DNA from: Candidatus Peregrinibacteria bacterium GW2011_GWA2_33_10
GTDB lineage: Bacteria > Patescibacteriota > Gracilibacteria > UBA1369 > GWC2-33-13
DNA: 46,395 nucleotides
Reading direction: 5' to 3'
Assembly: GCA_000989565.1 (NCBI GenBank)
Contig: LBOO01000019.1
Coordinates: 1-46,395, forward strand
Shown here piece by piece: positions 1 through 9,704 of this stretch. Below the pieces are notes generated by a model. It was not told the DNA's origin. It ran no database searches and saw nothing but the letters and a program-made list of their open reading frames with translations. Position 1 is the first letter of the stretch. Each line of letters starts with the position of its first letter. A program made the position numbers and the translations under genes.

Positions 1-1
1 A

Positions 2-397
2 AAAAAAGATAATCGAAAAGACCTGATTTTCATTGCCGGAGGAGTTGGAATCACGCCATTTTTAAGCTTGATCAAAGATAATTTGGATCACAATCAAAAA
101 ATTACTCTCCTATACGGATCAAAAACAAAAGATAACATAATCTTTAAAGACGAATTAGACAAAATACAAAAACCTTGGTTTCAAAAAATCTATGTACTAA
201 GTCAGGAGAACGAAAACGTAAGCAACGTTGAAAAAGGCTATATAACTAAAAAATTAATCCAAAAATACGTTAAAAATCCAACAAATTCCCTATTCTATAT
301 CTGCGGTCCGGAATCAATGAAAAACAGTGTTAAAAAAGCGTTAAAAGAAATGAAAGTACCTAAAAAAAATATATTTATCGAAGATTTCTTTTGGTAA
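2..397 (+). CDS. FAD/NAD(P)-binding oxidoreductase, C-terminal part (5' end outside window)
   Basis: The reading frame is open from the window edge, so this is the C-terminal part of a longer protein. It reads GGVGITPF near its visible start (the nucleotide-binding glycine motif of the ferredoxin-NADP+ reductase fold), then LLYGSKT, and CGPESM near the end, the usual CGP motif that contacts the nicotinamide. These three motifs in this order are typical of the NAD-binding domain of ferredoxin reductase-like flavoproteins. It probably moves electrons between NAD(P)H and a flavin or iron-sulfur partner, but the N-terminal FAD domain that would show the subfamily is missing. The stop is TAA. A gap of about 80 bp with a good promoter separates it from the next gene. 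Confidence 0.8.
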   Translation, partial: KKDNRKDLIFIAGGVGITPFLSLIKDNLDHNQKITLLYGSKTKDNIIFKDELDKIQKPWFQKIYVLSQENENVSNVEKGYITKKLIQKYVKNPTNSLFYICGPESMKNSVKKALKEMKVPKKNIFIEDFFW

Positions 398-422
398 AAT
401 TTTCAAAGACCCATCGAAGCAA

Positions 423-452
423 CTGGCATCCCACCGCATTTCCTGCTATAAT
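423..452 (+). promoter_or_regulatory. Predicted sigma-70-type promoter with extended -10
   Basis: TGCTATAAT at 444-452 is a perfect extended -10 box. CTGGCA at 423-428 is a 4/6 match to the -35 box with an 18-bp spacer. Transcription would begin near 459, giving a leader of about 17 nt before the ATG at 476, with no Shine-Dalgarno sequence. Confidence 0.5.
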
Positions 453-475
453 ATAACGAAATCTAATCTCTCTAA

Positions 476-3120
476 ATGCAGGAAATTTTAAAAAAATATA
501 AAACCACACTAAAAGGATTAACTAGCGAAGAAGCACAAAAGCGTATCCAAGAATATGGCTTAAATAAAATAAACGCAGGCAAAAAAAAACCGTTAATAAT
601 CAAATTTTTGGAAGAATTTAAAGATTTAATGGTTATAATTTTGGTTATTGCTTCACTGATTTCATATTTAGCCGGAGAAAAAACCGACGCGTTAATAATA
701 ATGATTGTAGTATTAATCAATGCTTCTATTGGTTTTATACAAAAATATAAAGCGGAAAAAGCCTTGGAAGCATTACAAAAATTAGTATCTCCAAAAGCCA
801 GAATAATTCGAAATAATGAAGAAATGGAAATGGAAGCTGAAAAACTGGTACCCGGAGATATTATTATTTTAAATGAAGGCAACAGCGTAACCGCTGATTG
901 TGTCTTAATTGAAGGAAATGATTTAAACACTCAAGAATCAATATTAACAGGAGAATCAACACCTGTTTCTAAAATTCCATCACCGCAGATATTGTTAAAA
1001 AAGATCTAAGCCCTTTACAAAAAGAATTAACGCGCATTGGGATTTTTGTGGGAAAAATCACTTTAGTAATTTCAATGATTCTTTTCTCAGTAGGAATAAT
1101 TTTTCAAGGAAAACATTTTGTAGAAAGTTTATTATTTGCGGCTTCAGTCGCGGTCGCGGCAGTCCCTGAAGGTCTACCCGCCACAATAACAATTGCTTTA
1201 GCTTTAGGTGTACAAAAATTAGCGAAAAAAAATGCCATTATCAAAGAACTGGCATCAGTGGAAACCTTGGGATCTACAACCGTAATTTGTTCAGACAAAA
1301 CAGGCACACTTACACAAAATCAGATGACCGCGAAAGAAATATTTACCATGAATTATCATGTAAATATAAACGGAGTCGGATATAGTCCGGAAGGCGAACT
1401 CCAAATCATAGGAGTTAAAGAATACATCGAAGTCCCCTCTCAACATAAGAATCACGCATCACTGACTTTTATTTCACAAACTTTCAAAAAAACAAATCCG
1501 GACATTTACCAAATAATAAAAAAAATAACACAAGTTGGTTTGCTTTGTAATAACGCAAAAATTATTAGAAATGAACAAAATCAATATGAATGTCTTGGAG
1601 ACCCGACCGAAGGCGCTTTATTAACTTTAGGAGAGAAAGCCGGCTTCTCTCTTGACCAAATGAATAAAGAATTCCCAAAAATCAAAGAATTCCCTTTTAG
1701 TTCAGATCGAAAAATGATGAGCACAGTTCATAAAAAAGATTCGGATTTCATCATATTTGTTAAAGGCGCGCCTGATCAAGTATTAAAAAAATGTTCAAAA
1801 TATTTAAATCAAAAAGGAGAAACAAAAAAAATAACTCCAAAAATAAAAGAAATAATTTTAAATCAAAATAATGAAATGGCGAGTAGAGCCCTAAGAGTTT
1901 TAGCGCTATCTTACAAAGAAGAACCGGAATTAAAAAATCTGGATCAAAAAGAAATCGAAGATAAATTAATATTTGTCGGGTTAATTGGAATTATCGATCC
2001 TCCACGCGAAGAAGTAAAAAAAGCAGTAGAACTAACCCAAAAAGCCGGAATAAAAACATATATCATCACTGGCGATTATGGTTTAACAGCTTCCGCGATC
2101 GCTTATGAATTAGGTATTATAAAAAGTAAAAATCCAAAAATAATTACAGGAGATGTCTTGAACAAACTGACTGAATCGGATTTATTAAAACAATTCAAAA
2201 AATATCCTGATCTGATTTTTGCCAGGGTAAACCCGGAACATAAACTGAAAATAGTTTCAGCCCTCAAAAAAAGAGGAGAAATAGTCGCGGTAACAGGAGA
2301 TGGCGTTAACGATGCTCCGGCGCTTAAAAGAGCTGACATTGGTGTTTCCATGGGAATTACCGGCACTGACGTTTCAAAAGAAGCCGCGAACATGGTATTG
2401 GCGGACGACAGTTTTGCCAGCATAGTCACGGCAATTCAAGAAGGCCGAACAATTTATGAAAATCTTAAAAAATTCATTCATTATGTATTTTCTTCTAATA
2501 TTGGAGAATTAGTAACAGTATTTGCCGCGATATTGCTTGCGCTTCCTTCTCCTTTAACGGCAATTTTAATTTTATGCATAAATCTGGGAACAGATATCTT
2601 CCCGGCATTGGCGCTGGGAGTAGAACCAACTGAAGAAAAATTTATGAATATTCCGCCACGTGATCCAAAATCACACATTATGAACAGAAAATTCATTGCG
2701 CGATTCTTTGGTATAGGTTTATTTATAGGAGTCATCGTAATCGGAAGCTTCATATATTATTTATACCGATACGATTGGCAATGGGGCATAAAATTAGAAA
2801 AAGAAAGCCTTGCCTACCTCAAAGCTTCCACAATCGCCTTCTCATTATTGGTTTTGATTCAAATGGTAAATGCCTTTAACTCCAGAAGTGAAAAAGAATC
2901 AATCTTTAAAATAGGTGTATTTAAAAATCACTGGTTAATAGGAGCAATAGCCTTATCTATTTTAGTTTTAATACTAATGGTCGAAGTACCGTTTATCCAA
3001 GAATTATTACATACAACTCATCTGACAGAAAAAGAATGGATATTTGTTACCGCCGCATCCTTAAGTGTTTTAATTTTTGAAGAAATTAGAAAGCTAATAA
3101 TTAGACAATCTTCTTCCTAA
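476..3120 (+). pseudogene. Cation-transporting P-type ATPase (SERCA/PMR1-like), broken by an internal deletion with frameshift
   Basis: Two consecutive frames encode one P-type ATPase. The first (476-1009, 177 aa) has the cation-ATPase N-terminal domain, TM1-2 and the TGES motif of the actuator domain, then ends in an out-of-frame tail after GESTPVSKI. The second frame is open from about 973 (GTG at 1048) to 3120. It contains SPLQKEL before TM3, PEGLPA in TM4, the phosphorylation motif DKTGTLT, the hinge motif TGDGVNDAP and the C-terminal membrane helices. The family normally has a stretch of roughly 45-50 residues between TGES and the SPLQKEL region (GRG and TGMNTxxGKIA motifs), and this is absent. 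PEGLPA and overall similarity place it with Ca2+/Mn2+ pumps. As written, no functional pump would be made. The 3' end overlaps the convergent gene by 20 bp. Confidence 0.8.
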
Positions 3121-6100
3121 TTTCCCTTTTTCCCAATTCTTCCACTGATATAAATTTTCCTTGATTAAAAGTTCTCTCAACCGGAAATACACCGGGTTGC
3201 GCTAAATGCACTTCATTTCCTTTAATTTTCATCCTCTTTAAAGCAAATTGAGTTCTGTCTTTTAACTCCTTCTTTTTCTTTTCGATATACTCTGTAAATT
3301 CTCCCAGAGATTTTAATGATTCAGAAACCTTAACTTCTTTTGCTTCATCGCTTAATTTTTTATTCTTATAGATTTCATCAATCCTTTCTCTCACAATCAT
3401 TGCCATATCTCTCAGCTCTTCATCTAAAATCCCCTCTTCAGGATCATCTTGATAATGTTCAAATGCTTTTTCTGCTAATTTCTCCATTTCCTCTGTCTTA
3501 TCGACTTTACAAACAGCGCAACCATTAAAATTATCCAATTTTAAATCTCCTACATATTTAGAATCTTTCAATAAATCATACCTATCTTGGGACATCTCAC
3601 TCATTTTTTTCCGCTGTAAAATCAATAAGGATTTTATCAATTTATCTTCTCCTTGTACCTCCCTTTCCTCCCCATAAAAACCTAAAGCCATTCCATGCGC
3701 GACAGTTTCCCTAACATAAATATCGCTTAAATTCATCTCCCCTTGCAAAACTTTTTCTACAGCAGAATTCGCATCTTCTAACGGATAATACATGATTTTC
3801 CCATGCTCACTCATTCTCTGATAAAGCACTAAATCTTCTAATCCTTCTCTGCTCCTTTCTTTAAAAACTCGAAGTGCCAATGCCTGATTTGCAGTAATTT
3901 TTCTTCTCATCTCCTTTCTTTTTGATGGAGAAACCTCATCTTCCCGAAGATCAATTGTCACTTGCTTCTGCGCTCTTGAAGGTTGAATCCGCTTTTCAAA
4001 ACCATCCAAATTTTCTTTTTTTTCTGATTTTTTTCCTTGAACAGGTCCTTTTTCTTCATCTCCTTCAACATGCAAAATTAACTTTTCAACATCCGTTGAT
4101 TTAGATTGATAATATTCATTCAAATAAAACACAACAGCATACTGAATCTCTTTCAAAAAAGGATCCGGAATATCTCTGTTCCCAAAAGAAAATTCTTTAA
4201 CCCCTTTCTTCCCGGAAAGCCTAATATTAAAACCACCTTTAAGATCCAAAACTCCCTGCAAAGTAAAATTACGTCTCTGTCGATTTTCGGTAATGCAGCC
4301 GGACAAAAACCATTCATAACGCGGATTGTCTTTATCAACGTTAACAACTCTTTTTATTGTTAATTTATGAAAAATATCCGCCAAATCACTAACGTCCTTC
4401 CTTAAAACTACCGTATATTTTTCATTCTCCATCATTGATTTCAAGCGTTCAGAATTACAATAACCTGTTACTAATTCATCTCTCTGCGAACCACTCACAC
4501 TCAAACCATTTAACTTTTTAACAATTTCTGAAATTAAACTTACCGTAGGATTCACTGTATTTTCCCTCACTGTATTTAAATCAGTTTCAACCTCTTTCAA
4601 ACTTTTTTTGAATTCTTCAAATTTTTTTAAAAAATCTCTGTCTGGCAAAGTCAAATATATTATACTTAAAAATCTTCCAAACTTATCGACAATCTCCTCA
4701 TTTACATTTTTCCCTTGCCAAAAAATCGGACAATGCGCCAAACTTATCAAAAATTTTTCATCTAAACTAGAATCTATTTCTCTCAACTTTTGAAATAAAA
4801 CCATTAAAATTAAGGATTTTAATGTATTTTCAAAATCATCCGCACTTTTAAAAAATTCACTAAATACCACCTTCGCCAAAGATTCAAGTTTTACTCGTCG
4901 TTGAGCGATTAAATTTAACATTACGTCATCAATGCCAAACAGAGACTGAACATTATAAGTATCAGAAAAATATAAAGCTAAAGATCTTAGTACTTCTTCA
5001 TCTCCTTTATTAAACGCTTGCGTATAACATTCAACAACCGGATGCTTGCTAAACGCAGACTTACCTGATTCTTTCGCGAAAAAGCTCGTTCTCTCAACAA
5101 AATCCAACAAAGCTAACTGTTCTTCATGTCTTGACAACGCAAAACGCTCTTCAAAAATTTCCCGCATTAAATCCGGATCGCAAATATCGAAAAATCTAAA
5201 ACTGAAAAACGATATAAATTCCCCCAAAGTCATTTTTCTTAAAACAGAACGAATCAAATCATGAGAAAAAAAGTCTTTCACAAATTTGGCATCAACGCCA
5301 AGAGCTTCACCCTTATTCAAAAAAAGTCTCTTTTTTAGAGAATTCATGATTGCTTTTCTTAAAATAGGAAAATCTGTATATTCATCACTAAAAACTCCAT
5401 CTTGCCTCCATTGCATAATCACCATATAGGCGCCATCTTTACTTTTTTTGTCCATTACAGATTCCAGCTTTTCCCATACTCTCAAAAAACTTTCATATTT
5501 ATCATAAATAACTTTATCTTCGCCTTCGCAATACATATAAATACTATTATTAACATTCCCTAATATCTGATCAAAAAAAACTTCACCTTTTCTTGTCTCC
5601 ATTGACAATTCTTTTTGTAATTTTTGCAATGATAAGCGCACAGAGTGCAAACTCAGCTTATTATTTCTAAACAAAAAAACATATAAATTATTTATTTTTG
5701 AAACTTCTTTCTCCGTTATAGTAGCTAAACGAAAAAAACCTATCAACGTATCTGTCACATAAGAAACATTCTCCATCTCATCATGATTATTGAAAAACTC
5801 ACAAATTTCCAACAAATATCCTACCGATATTGAATCGGACATACATTGGTAACACACATATTTCAAAGCTAAATCCCTTCTATAACACGATTCAATCAGT
5901 ATAAAAGTCTTTTCAAAATCTTGACCATTCAAAAATAATCTATTCATTAACATAAACCCACCTAAGTCTAAAATCATTTCTCCTATTTCATTGTCAACTA
6001 AAATCATAAGCATATAAAAAAGTTGCTTCTGTTTGTCTCTCTGTCCAGAAAATCTAGGCATATCAACAGACGCCAGACTAATAGTTTGAGACAAAATTTC

Positions 6101-6403
6101 TTGTTTATTCTCTGATTCTCCTCTTAAAAATTTATATATAAGCTCGTTAACGCAAAGTTTACGCAAAACAAATGCTATAATAAGATCTTGATCTAAAACT
6201 TCAACACTCAACTCTTTTTGAACTAGAGCTAAAGATAGATTCACAAGTTTAAGAACAAAATTACCGGCTTCTTCTTTAGTAAAACTAAGAGATTCAAATT
6301 TTTTTCGTTCTTCTTCAGTAATTTCAATAGAACCCATATTTTTAATTTCTGATCCCTTAAGCTCAACGTCATCAGGGTTAAAATCATCACCGTTTTTTCT
6401 CAT
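3101..6403 (-). CDS. Large orphan helical protein (1,100 aa)
   Basis: I do not recognise a family. The protein has no signal peptide and no clear membrane helix, so it is probably cytoplasmic. Residues from about 30 to 640 read as a long series of amphipathic helices of the kind seen in HEAT/ARM-like solenoids. A beta-richer stretch follows near 690-780, then a charged linker rich in K, E and Q, and a highly charged helical C-terminus with one CxxC-like pair (GCAVC). No nucleotide-binding or catalytic motif was seen. It starts at the ATG at 6403 behind a near-consensus promoter and converges with the P-type ATPase gene (20-bp overlap). The even, uninterrupted 1,100-codon frame shows it is a real gene. 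A scaffold or assembly role is only a guess from the helical repeats. Confidence 0.75.
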   Translation of the reverse strand: MRKNGDDFNPDDVELKGSEIKNMGSIEITEEERKKFESLSFTKEEAGNFVLKLVNLSLALVQKELSVEVLDQDLIIAFVLRKLCVNELIYKFLRGESENKQEILSQTISLASVDMPRFSGQRDKQKQLFYMLMILVDNEIGEMILDLGGFMLMNRLFLNGQDFEKTFILIESCYRRDLALKYVCYQCMSDSISVGYLLEICEFFNNHDEMENVSYVTDTLIGFFRLATITEKEVSKINNLYVFLFRNNKLSLHSVRLSLQKLQKELSMETRKGEVFFDQILGNVNNSIYMYCEGEDKVIYDKYESFLRVWEKLESVMDKKSKDGAYMVIMQWRQDGVFSDEYTDFPILRKAIMNSLKKRLFLNKGEALGVDAKFVKDFFSHDLIRSVLRKMTLGEFISFFSFRFFDICDPDLMREIFEERFALSRHEEQLALLDFVERTSFFAKESGKSAFSKHPVVECYTQAFNKGDEEVLRSLALYFSDTYNVQSLFGIDDVMLNLIAQRRVKLESLAKVVFSEFFKSADDFENTLKSLILMVLFQKLREIDSSLDEKFLISLAHCPIFWQGKNVNEEIVDKFGRFLSIIYLTLPDRDFLKKFEEFKKSLKEVETDLNTVRENTVNPTVSLISEIVKKLNGLSVSGSQRDELVTGYCNSERLKSMMENEKYTVVLRKDVSDLADIFHKLTIKRVVNVDKDNPRYEWFLSGCITENRQRRNFTLQGVLDLKGGFNIRLSGKKGVKEFSFGNRDIPDPFLKEIQYAVVFYLNEYYQSKSTDVEKLILHVEGDEEKGPVQGKKSEKKENLDGFEKRIQPSRAQKQVTIDLREDEVSPSKRKEMRRKITANQALALRVFKERSREGLEDLVLYQRMSEHGKIMYYPLEDANSAVEKVLQGEMNLSDIYVRETVAHGMALGFYGEEREVQGEDKLIKSLLILQRKKMSEMSQDRYDLLKDSKYVGDLKLDNFNGCAVCKVDKTEEMEKLAEKAFEHYQDDPEEGILDEELRDMAMIVRERIDEIYKNKKLSDEAKEVKVSESLKSLGEFTEYIEKKKKELKDRTQFALKRMKIKGNEVHLAQPGVFPVERTFNQGKFISVEELGKREIRKKIV

Positions 6404-6433
6404 TAATTTATTTACAAATACAAAATGGCATGT

Positions 6434-6462
6434 AATATATAATAAACACCGTTTGCTGTCAA
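6434..6462 (-). promoter_or_regulatory. Predicted sigma-70 promoter for the 1,100-aa protein
   Basis: On the minus strand, TTGACA (6462-6457) is followed by a 17-bp spacer and TATATT (6439-6434), a 6/6 and 5/6 match at ideal spacing. The transcript would start near 6427 and leave a leader of about 24 nt without a Shine-Dalgarno sequence. Confidence 0.7.
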
Positions 6463-6478
6463 CACAATCAAATAAAAC

Positions 6479-6742
6479 ATGCTCGAAAAACTAAAAAACC
6501 ACCTCGCCTCAAATTCCCCAACCTACCTCCGCGTAAAAGTCATTCCCAAATCAACAAAAACCGAAATCGTGGAAATTTTAGACGACGAAACCATAAAAAT
6601 AAGACTCAACGCGGCTCCGGAAAAAGGAAAAGCCAATATAGAATTAATTGCATATTTAAGCAAAACATTTAAAATACCAAAAAACAACATCACCATAATA
6701 AGCGGACACGCAACCCCCTTAAAATTAATAAAAATTATTTAA
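6479..6742 (+). CDS. yggU: DUF167/YggU family protein
   Basis: This 87-residue protein has the compact alpha/beta sequence of the DUF167 (YggU) family: an N-terminal strand reading LRVKVIPKSTKTEI, then IKIRLNAAPEKGKAN, which is the family signature, then helix and strand to ITIISGHATPLKLI. Family members are conserved small cytoplasmic proteins without a firmly assigned biochemical role. It is divergent from the 1,100-aa gene across a 75-bp gap. Its stop lies only 6 bp before the long inverted-repeat element. The start at 6479 gives the usual family length and has no Shine-Dalgarno sequence. Confidence 0.88.
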   Translation: MLEKLKNHLASNSPTYLRVKVIPKSTKTEIVEILDDETIKIRLNAAPEKGKANIELIAYLSKTFKIPKNNITIISGHATPLKLIKII

Positions 6743-6748
6743 TAAAAA

Positions 6749-6908
6749 GTTCCCCCTAGAGCTATTATAATTTTTTTAGCGAGGACTGTCTGAGCCAAGT
6801 AGTCGATGTAAGTACGAACAACTAAACGTATTAAACGTAGTCCAGCTAAATCCATTCAAAGGTGGGCGAGTTCCACAGCAAAAAAATTATAATAGCTCTA
6901 GGGGGAAC
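6749..6908 (+). other. 160-bp element closed by a perfect 29-bp inverted repeat (candidate structured RNA or MITE-like element)
   Basis: Bases 6749-6777 are an exact reverse complement of 6880-6908. Inside them, after one bulged base, GC pairs with GC. The interior holds further pairable segments: GGACT near 6784 with AGTCC near 6839, an ACGT-ATTAA-ACGT hairpin near 6827, and GTGG/CCAC around a 7-nt loop at 6862-6876. The element fills the gap between yggU and rsmA, ending 28 bp before the rsmA start. It could be a processed structured RNA, a regulatory leader of rsmA, or a miniature inverted-repeat transposon. No target-site duplication is evident at its edges, and I do not recognise a named RNA family. 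Confidence 0.6.
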
Positions 6909-6936
6909 CGTCGAAATCTATATTAACCAAATTTTC

Positions 6937-7803
6937 ATGCCCGAATTCAATCTCACAAACCTCGAACAGATTAAAAATCAACTATTTCAAGAAAATCTCC
7001 ACGCCAAAAAAAAATTCGGCCAGAATTTTCTGGTTAATGAAAATACTTTAAACAAAATCGTAGAAACAGCCCGGATCACAAAAGATGACACAATAATCGA
7101 AATCGGACCAGGCTTAGGCACTTTAACCATCGAACTCTGCAAAAGAGCAAAACATGTTATATCGGTTGAAAAAGACAAATCAATAATTCCATTATTAAAA
7201 AAAAATACAAAACAATTTCCAAATCTTACAATCGTAAACGGAGATGCCCTGAATTTTGATCCGGATCATTATTTTTCTAAAAACCCGATAAATCCGAACT
7301 TCAAAATGGTGGCAAACATACCTTATTATATTACTTCCCCTTTAATAAACCATTATTTAAAAGATCAATATCTAAAAAAGCAAAAAATCAATGTTCAAAG
7401 CCTTACGCTCTTAACACAAAAAGAAGTTGCTGAAAAAATTTCCGCGACTCCGTCGGATTTAAATATACTCGCACTTAATACACAAATCTTCGCTAATCCG
7501 CAAATCATCGATTTTGTACCGGCAAATCATTTTTTTCCGATTCCCAAAGTCGATTCCGCGATCATTCATATCGCGCCTTTGAAAACACCCATAATAACGG
7601 AAAACCTCACCAAAGTTTTTCAACTTATCAGTTTTGCTTTCGCCCAAAAAAGAAAAATGCTTTCAAATTCATTAAGCGCCGGTTTACACCTAGACACATT
7701 TACAATTAAAGAAGAACTGCAAAAAATCAATATTGATCCCAATCTAAGACCTGAAAATCTGGAAATTAAAAATTGGGAAAAAATAGCAAAAATATTTTTA
7801 TAA
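6937..7803 (+). CDS. rsmA: 16S rRNA (adenine-N6,N6)-dimethyltransferase RsmA/KsgA
   Basis: This enzyme dimethylates two adjacent adenines in helix 45 of 16S rRNA using S-adenosylmethionine, a late step of 30S assembly. The 288-residue product has all the family marks: AKKKFGQNFLVN at the start, the SAM-binding motif IGPGLGTLT, an acidic residue in SVEKD that binds the SAM ribose, NGDA, the catalytic NIPYY motif, and the C-terminal helical domain with FAFAQKRKML. The frame is open further upstream to 6862, but those 25 codons lie in the inverted-repeat element. The ATG at 6937 therefore fits the normal family start. The gene converges on pyrF with a 35-bp gap. Confidence 0.93.
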   Translation: MPEFNLTNLEQIKNQLFQENLHAKKKFGQNFLVNENTLNKIVETARITKDDTIIEIGPGLGTLTIELCKRAKHVISVEKDKSIIPLLKKNTKQFPNLTIVNGDALNFDPDHYFSKNPINPNFKMVANIPYYITSPLINHYLKDQYLKKQKINVQSLTLLTQKEVAEKISATPSDLNILALNTQIFANPQIIDFVPANHFFPIPKVDSAIIHIAPLKTPIITENLTKVFQLISFAFAQKRKMLSNSLSAGLHLDTFTIKEELQKINIDPNLRPENLEIKNWEKIAKIFL

Positions 7804-7838
7804 AACAATTTTAAGATTAACATACACCAAAAAACTGT

Positions 7839-8768
7839 TTAGAACATTACTGATAAATCCTCATTCATTATAATAACCGCGTCCCTCGCCGCTTTCGCAT
7901 AATCCTTTTCAATCAAATCATCTCTTTTCTTATAAGCAAAAATAATCCCTCTGGAATTATTTACAATCGCACCTCTTTTTTCAGAATTAAAAGCCGGCTT
8001 ACAATCAGCCGCACCTCCGCCTTGGGCACCATAACCCGGAACCAAAAATATGGATTGCGGCATTAATTTTCGAAGCTTTTTTGCTTCTTCAGGATAAGTC
8101 GCTCCCACCACCGCGCCAACACTACTATAACCACTTTCCCCTATTTCATCATTTCCCCACGATTCCACAAAATGAGCCATCAATTCATAATTACACATTT
8201 TCTCATCTTGCACATATCGATCCTGCAAATCTCCTGAAGATTTATTTGAAGTTTTAACTAACACAAAAATACCCTTACCAAATTTTTTACATTGTTCAAT
8301 AAAGGGCTTAATCCCATCAAATCCCAAATAAGGTGTTACAGTAACCGCATCTGCGTCAAAAACCGTTTCCTCATTCCCGAACAAATTCACTTTTCCCAAA
8401 AAAGCCTGAGCATACGCCTCGGCAGTTCTGTCTATATCATTTCTTTTGGCATCAGCAATTACCAAAAGACCTTTGGATTTGGCATATTTTATAGTTTCAA
8501 TATAAACTCTTATCCCCTCACTTCCCAAAACTTCATAAAAAGCGATTTGAGGCTTTATAACAGGAACCAAATCAAAAATAGCATCTATAATTCCTTTATT
8601 GAATTCCAACACACTTTCAGCTGCGGCTTGCCAAACATCATCATTTTCTTTACGACAATTATTTTTAATAAATTCCGGAATCATATCCAATCTCGGATCC
8701 AATCCAACACATACAACGCTATTTTTTTCATCAATAGCTTTATTTAGTCGATCAGCAAAATTCTTCAT
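7839..8768 (-). CDS. pyrF: Orotidine 5'-phosphate decarboxylase (PyrF, type 2)
   Basis: PyrF decarboxylates OMP to UMP, the last step of de novo pyrimidine synthesis. The 309-residue length and sequence fit the longer type 2 subfamily. VCVGLDPRLDMIPEF at the start, the catalytic charged cluster IADAKRNDI, a middle stretch reading VTVTPYLGFDGIKPF, and the phosphate-binding PGYGAQGGGA near the C-terminus are all present. It lies 38 bp downstream of pyrE on the same strand, so the two are probably co-transcribed and together turn orotate into UMP. The start ATG at 8768 has no Shine-Dalgarno sequence. Confidence 0.93.
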   Translation of the reverse strand: MKNFADRLNKAIDEKNSVVCVGLDPRLDMIPEFIKNNCRKENDDVWQAAAESVLEFNKGIIDAIFDLVPVIKPQIAFYEVLGSEGIRVYIETIKYAKSKGLLVIADAKRNDIDRTAEAYAQAFLGKVNLFGNEETVFDADAVTVTPYLGFDGIKPFIEQCKKFGKGIFVLVKTSNKSSGDLQDRYVQDEKMCNYELMAHFVESWGNDEIGESGYSSVGAVVGATYPEEAKKLRKLMPQSIFLVPGYGAQGGGAADCKPAFNSEKRGAIVNNSRGIIFAYKKRDDLIEKDYAKAARDAVIIMNEDLSVMF

Positions 8769-8806
8769 GCCTATTTAATTAATAATTAAAAATTTAAAAT
8801 TCAAAA

Positions 8807-9457
8807 CTAAAACCCATATTTACCTCCCCACGCAGCCGGATCCTCTTTGAATTCCAAAACGATCTGATACTCTTCCCCTTTTATATTTCCTTTTTCTTTG
8901 GCCATTCCAATAATATTTGTATAATCCGTCAAAGTATATAAATTAATATTTGCCTGCGCGAACTGATCAATGGATTTTCTCAACTCCCAGCTTACAATGG
9001 CGATAATATCGGAAACCTCACATTTACCCTCATTTCTCACGGCTTCCGCAGCACTTACACTACTGCCACCTGTTGAAATCAAATCTTCAACAATCAATAC
9101 CCTTTTTCCCTCTTTCAATTCACCTTCAACCTGTTTTCCGGAACCATGATCTTTTTTCTCAGGCCGAATATAAATCATTGGCACATTAAGATCATAAGCC
9201 AAAAAACTCGCCCAAGGAATTGCCGCGGTAGCCGTACCACCAATCACGTCAAATTGAATATTCTTTTCTCTTATTAATTGCTTAAACCCCTCCACCACCT
9301 TTTTACGACCATCAGGATAAGAAATAAGTTTACGATTATCACAATAAATTGGAGATTTAATACCCGATGCCCAAGTAAAAGGAGGATTTGTTTTAACTTT
9401 AACAGCCTCAATGGAAAGAAGAGTTTCCGCAATATCTCGCGCCAAATTCATATTCAA
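8807..9457 (-). CDS. pyrE: Orotate phosphoribosyltransferase
   Basis: PyrE joins orotate to PRPP, giving OMP. The 216-residue protein has the type I phosphoribosyltransferase fold. FTWASGIKSPIYCDNR is the orotate-binding region, IRPEKKDHGSGKQVEG is the flexible loop with catalytic lysine and histidine, and VLIVEDLISTGGS is the PRPP-binding motif with two consecutive acidic residues. The length is typical. It is the first gene of a pyrE-pyrF pair. The roughly 250-bp gap upstream (9458-9704), shared with the divergent lipoprotein gene, is very AT-rich and must hold both promoters, but I cannot single out a convincing one. Its ATG at 9457 is the natural start. Confidence 0.93.
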   Translation of the reverse strand: MNMNLARDIAETLLSIEAVKVKTNPPFTWASGIKSPIYCDNRKLISYPDGRKKVVEGFKQLIREKNIQFDVIGGTATAAIPWASFLAYDLNVPMIYIRPEKKDHGSGKQVEGELKEGKRVLIVEDLISTGGSSVSAAEAVRNEGKCEVSDIIAIVSWELRKSIDQFAQANINLYTLTDYTNIIGMAKEKGNIKGEEYQIVLEFKEDPAAWGGKYGF

Positions 9458-9704
9458 AGGTTTAAATGATAAAAACAGCTAAAAATTACAGAAAAATAAA
9501 AACAAAAACAATATAATTTCTAAAATGTAATAAATTTTTCATAAAATCGTAAAATATATTAAAGGCTTTTATTTACAAATAAAAATTTCAACTGATTATC
9601 AAAACTATATTCTTAAAATTCCGCAACGGCTTTAAATGGCAATTACATCCAATATCAGTTAAAATATTTTAATAGAATTTTATCATTCATTAACATTAAA
9701 TAAT

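Noticed and set aside
476-3120. Programmed frameshifting to join the two P-type ATPase frames
   Set aside because: The two frames do not overlap in family alignment: about 45-50 conserved residues are missing, so a ribosomal frameshift could not restore the protein. The same holds for pyrC, uvrB and the MFS gene.
6749-6908. IscB/TnpB-associated guide RNA or a named ribozyme
   Set aside because: No associated nuclease frame is near, and I could not match the conserved core of any named RNA class from memory.
6862-6936. Longer rsmA start at 6862
   Set aside because: The added 25 codons are the arm of the inverted-repeat element and do not match the RsmA N-terminus.
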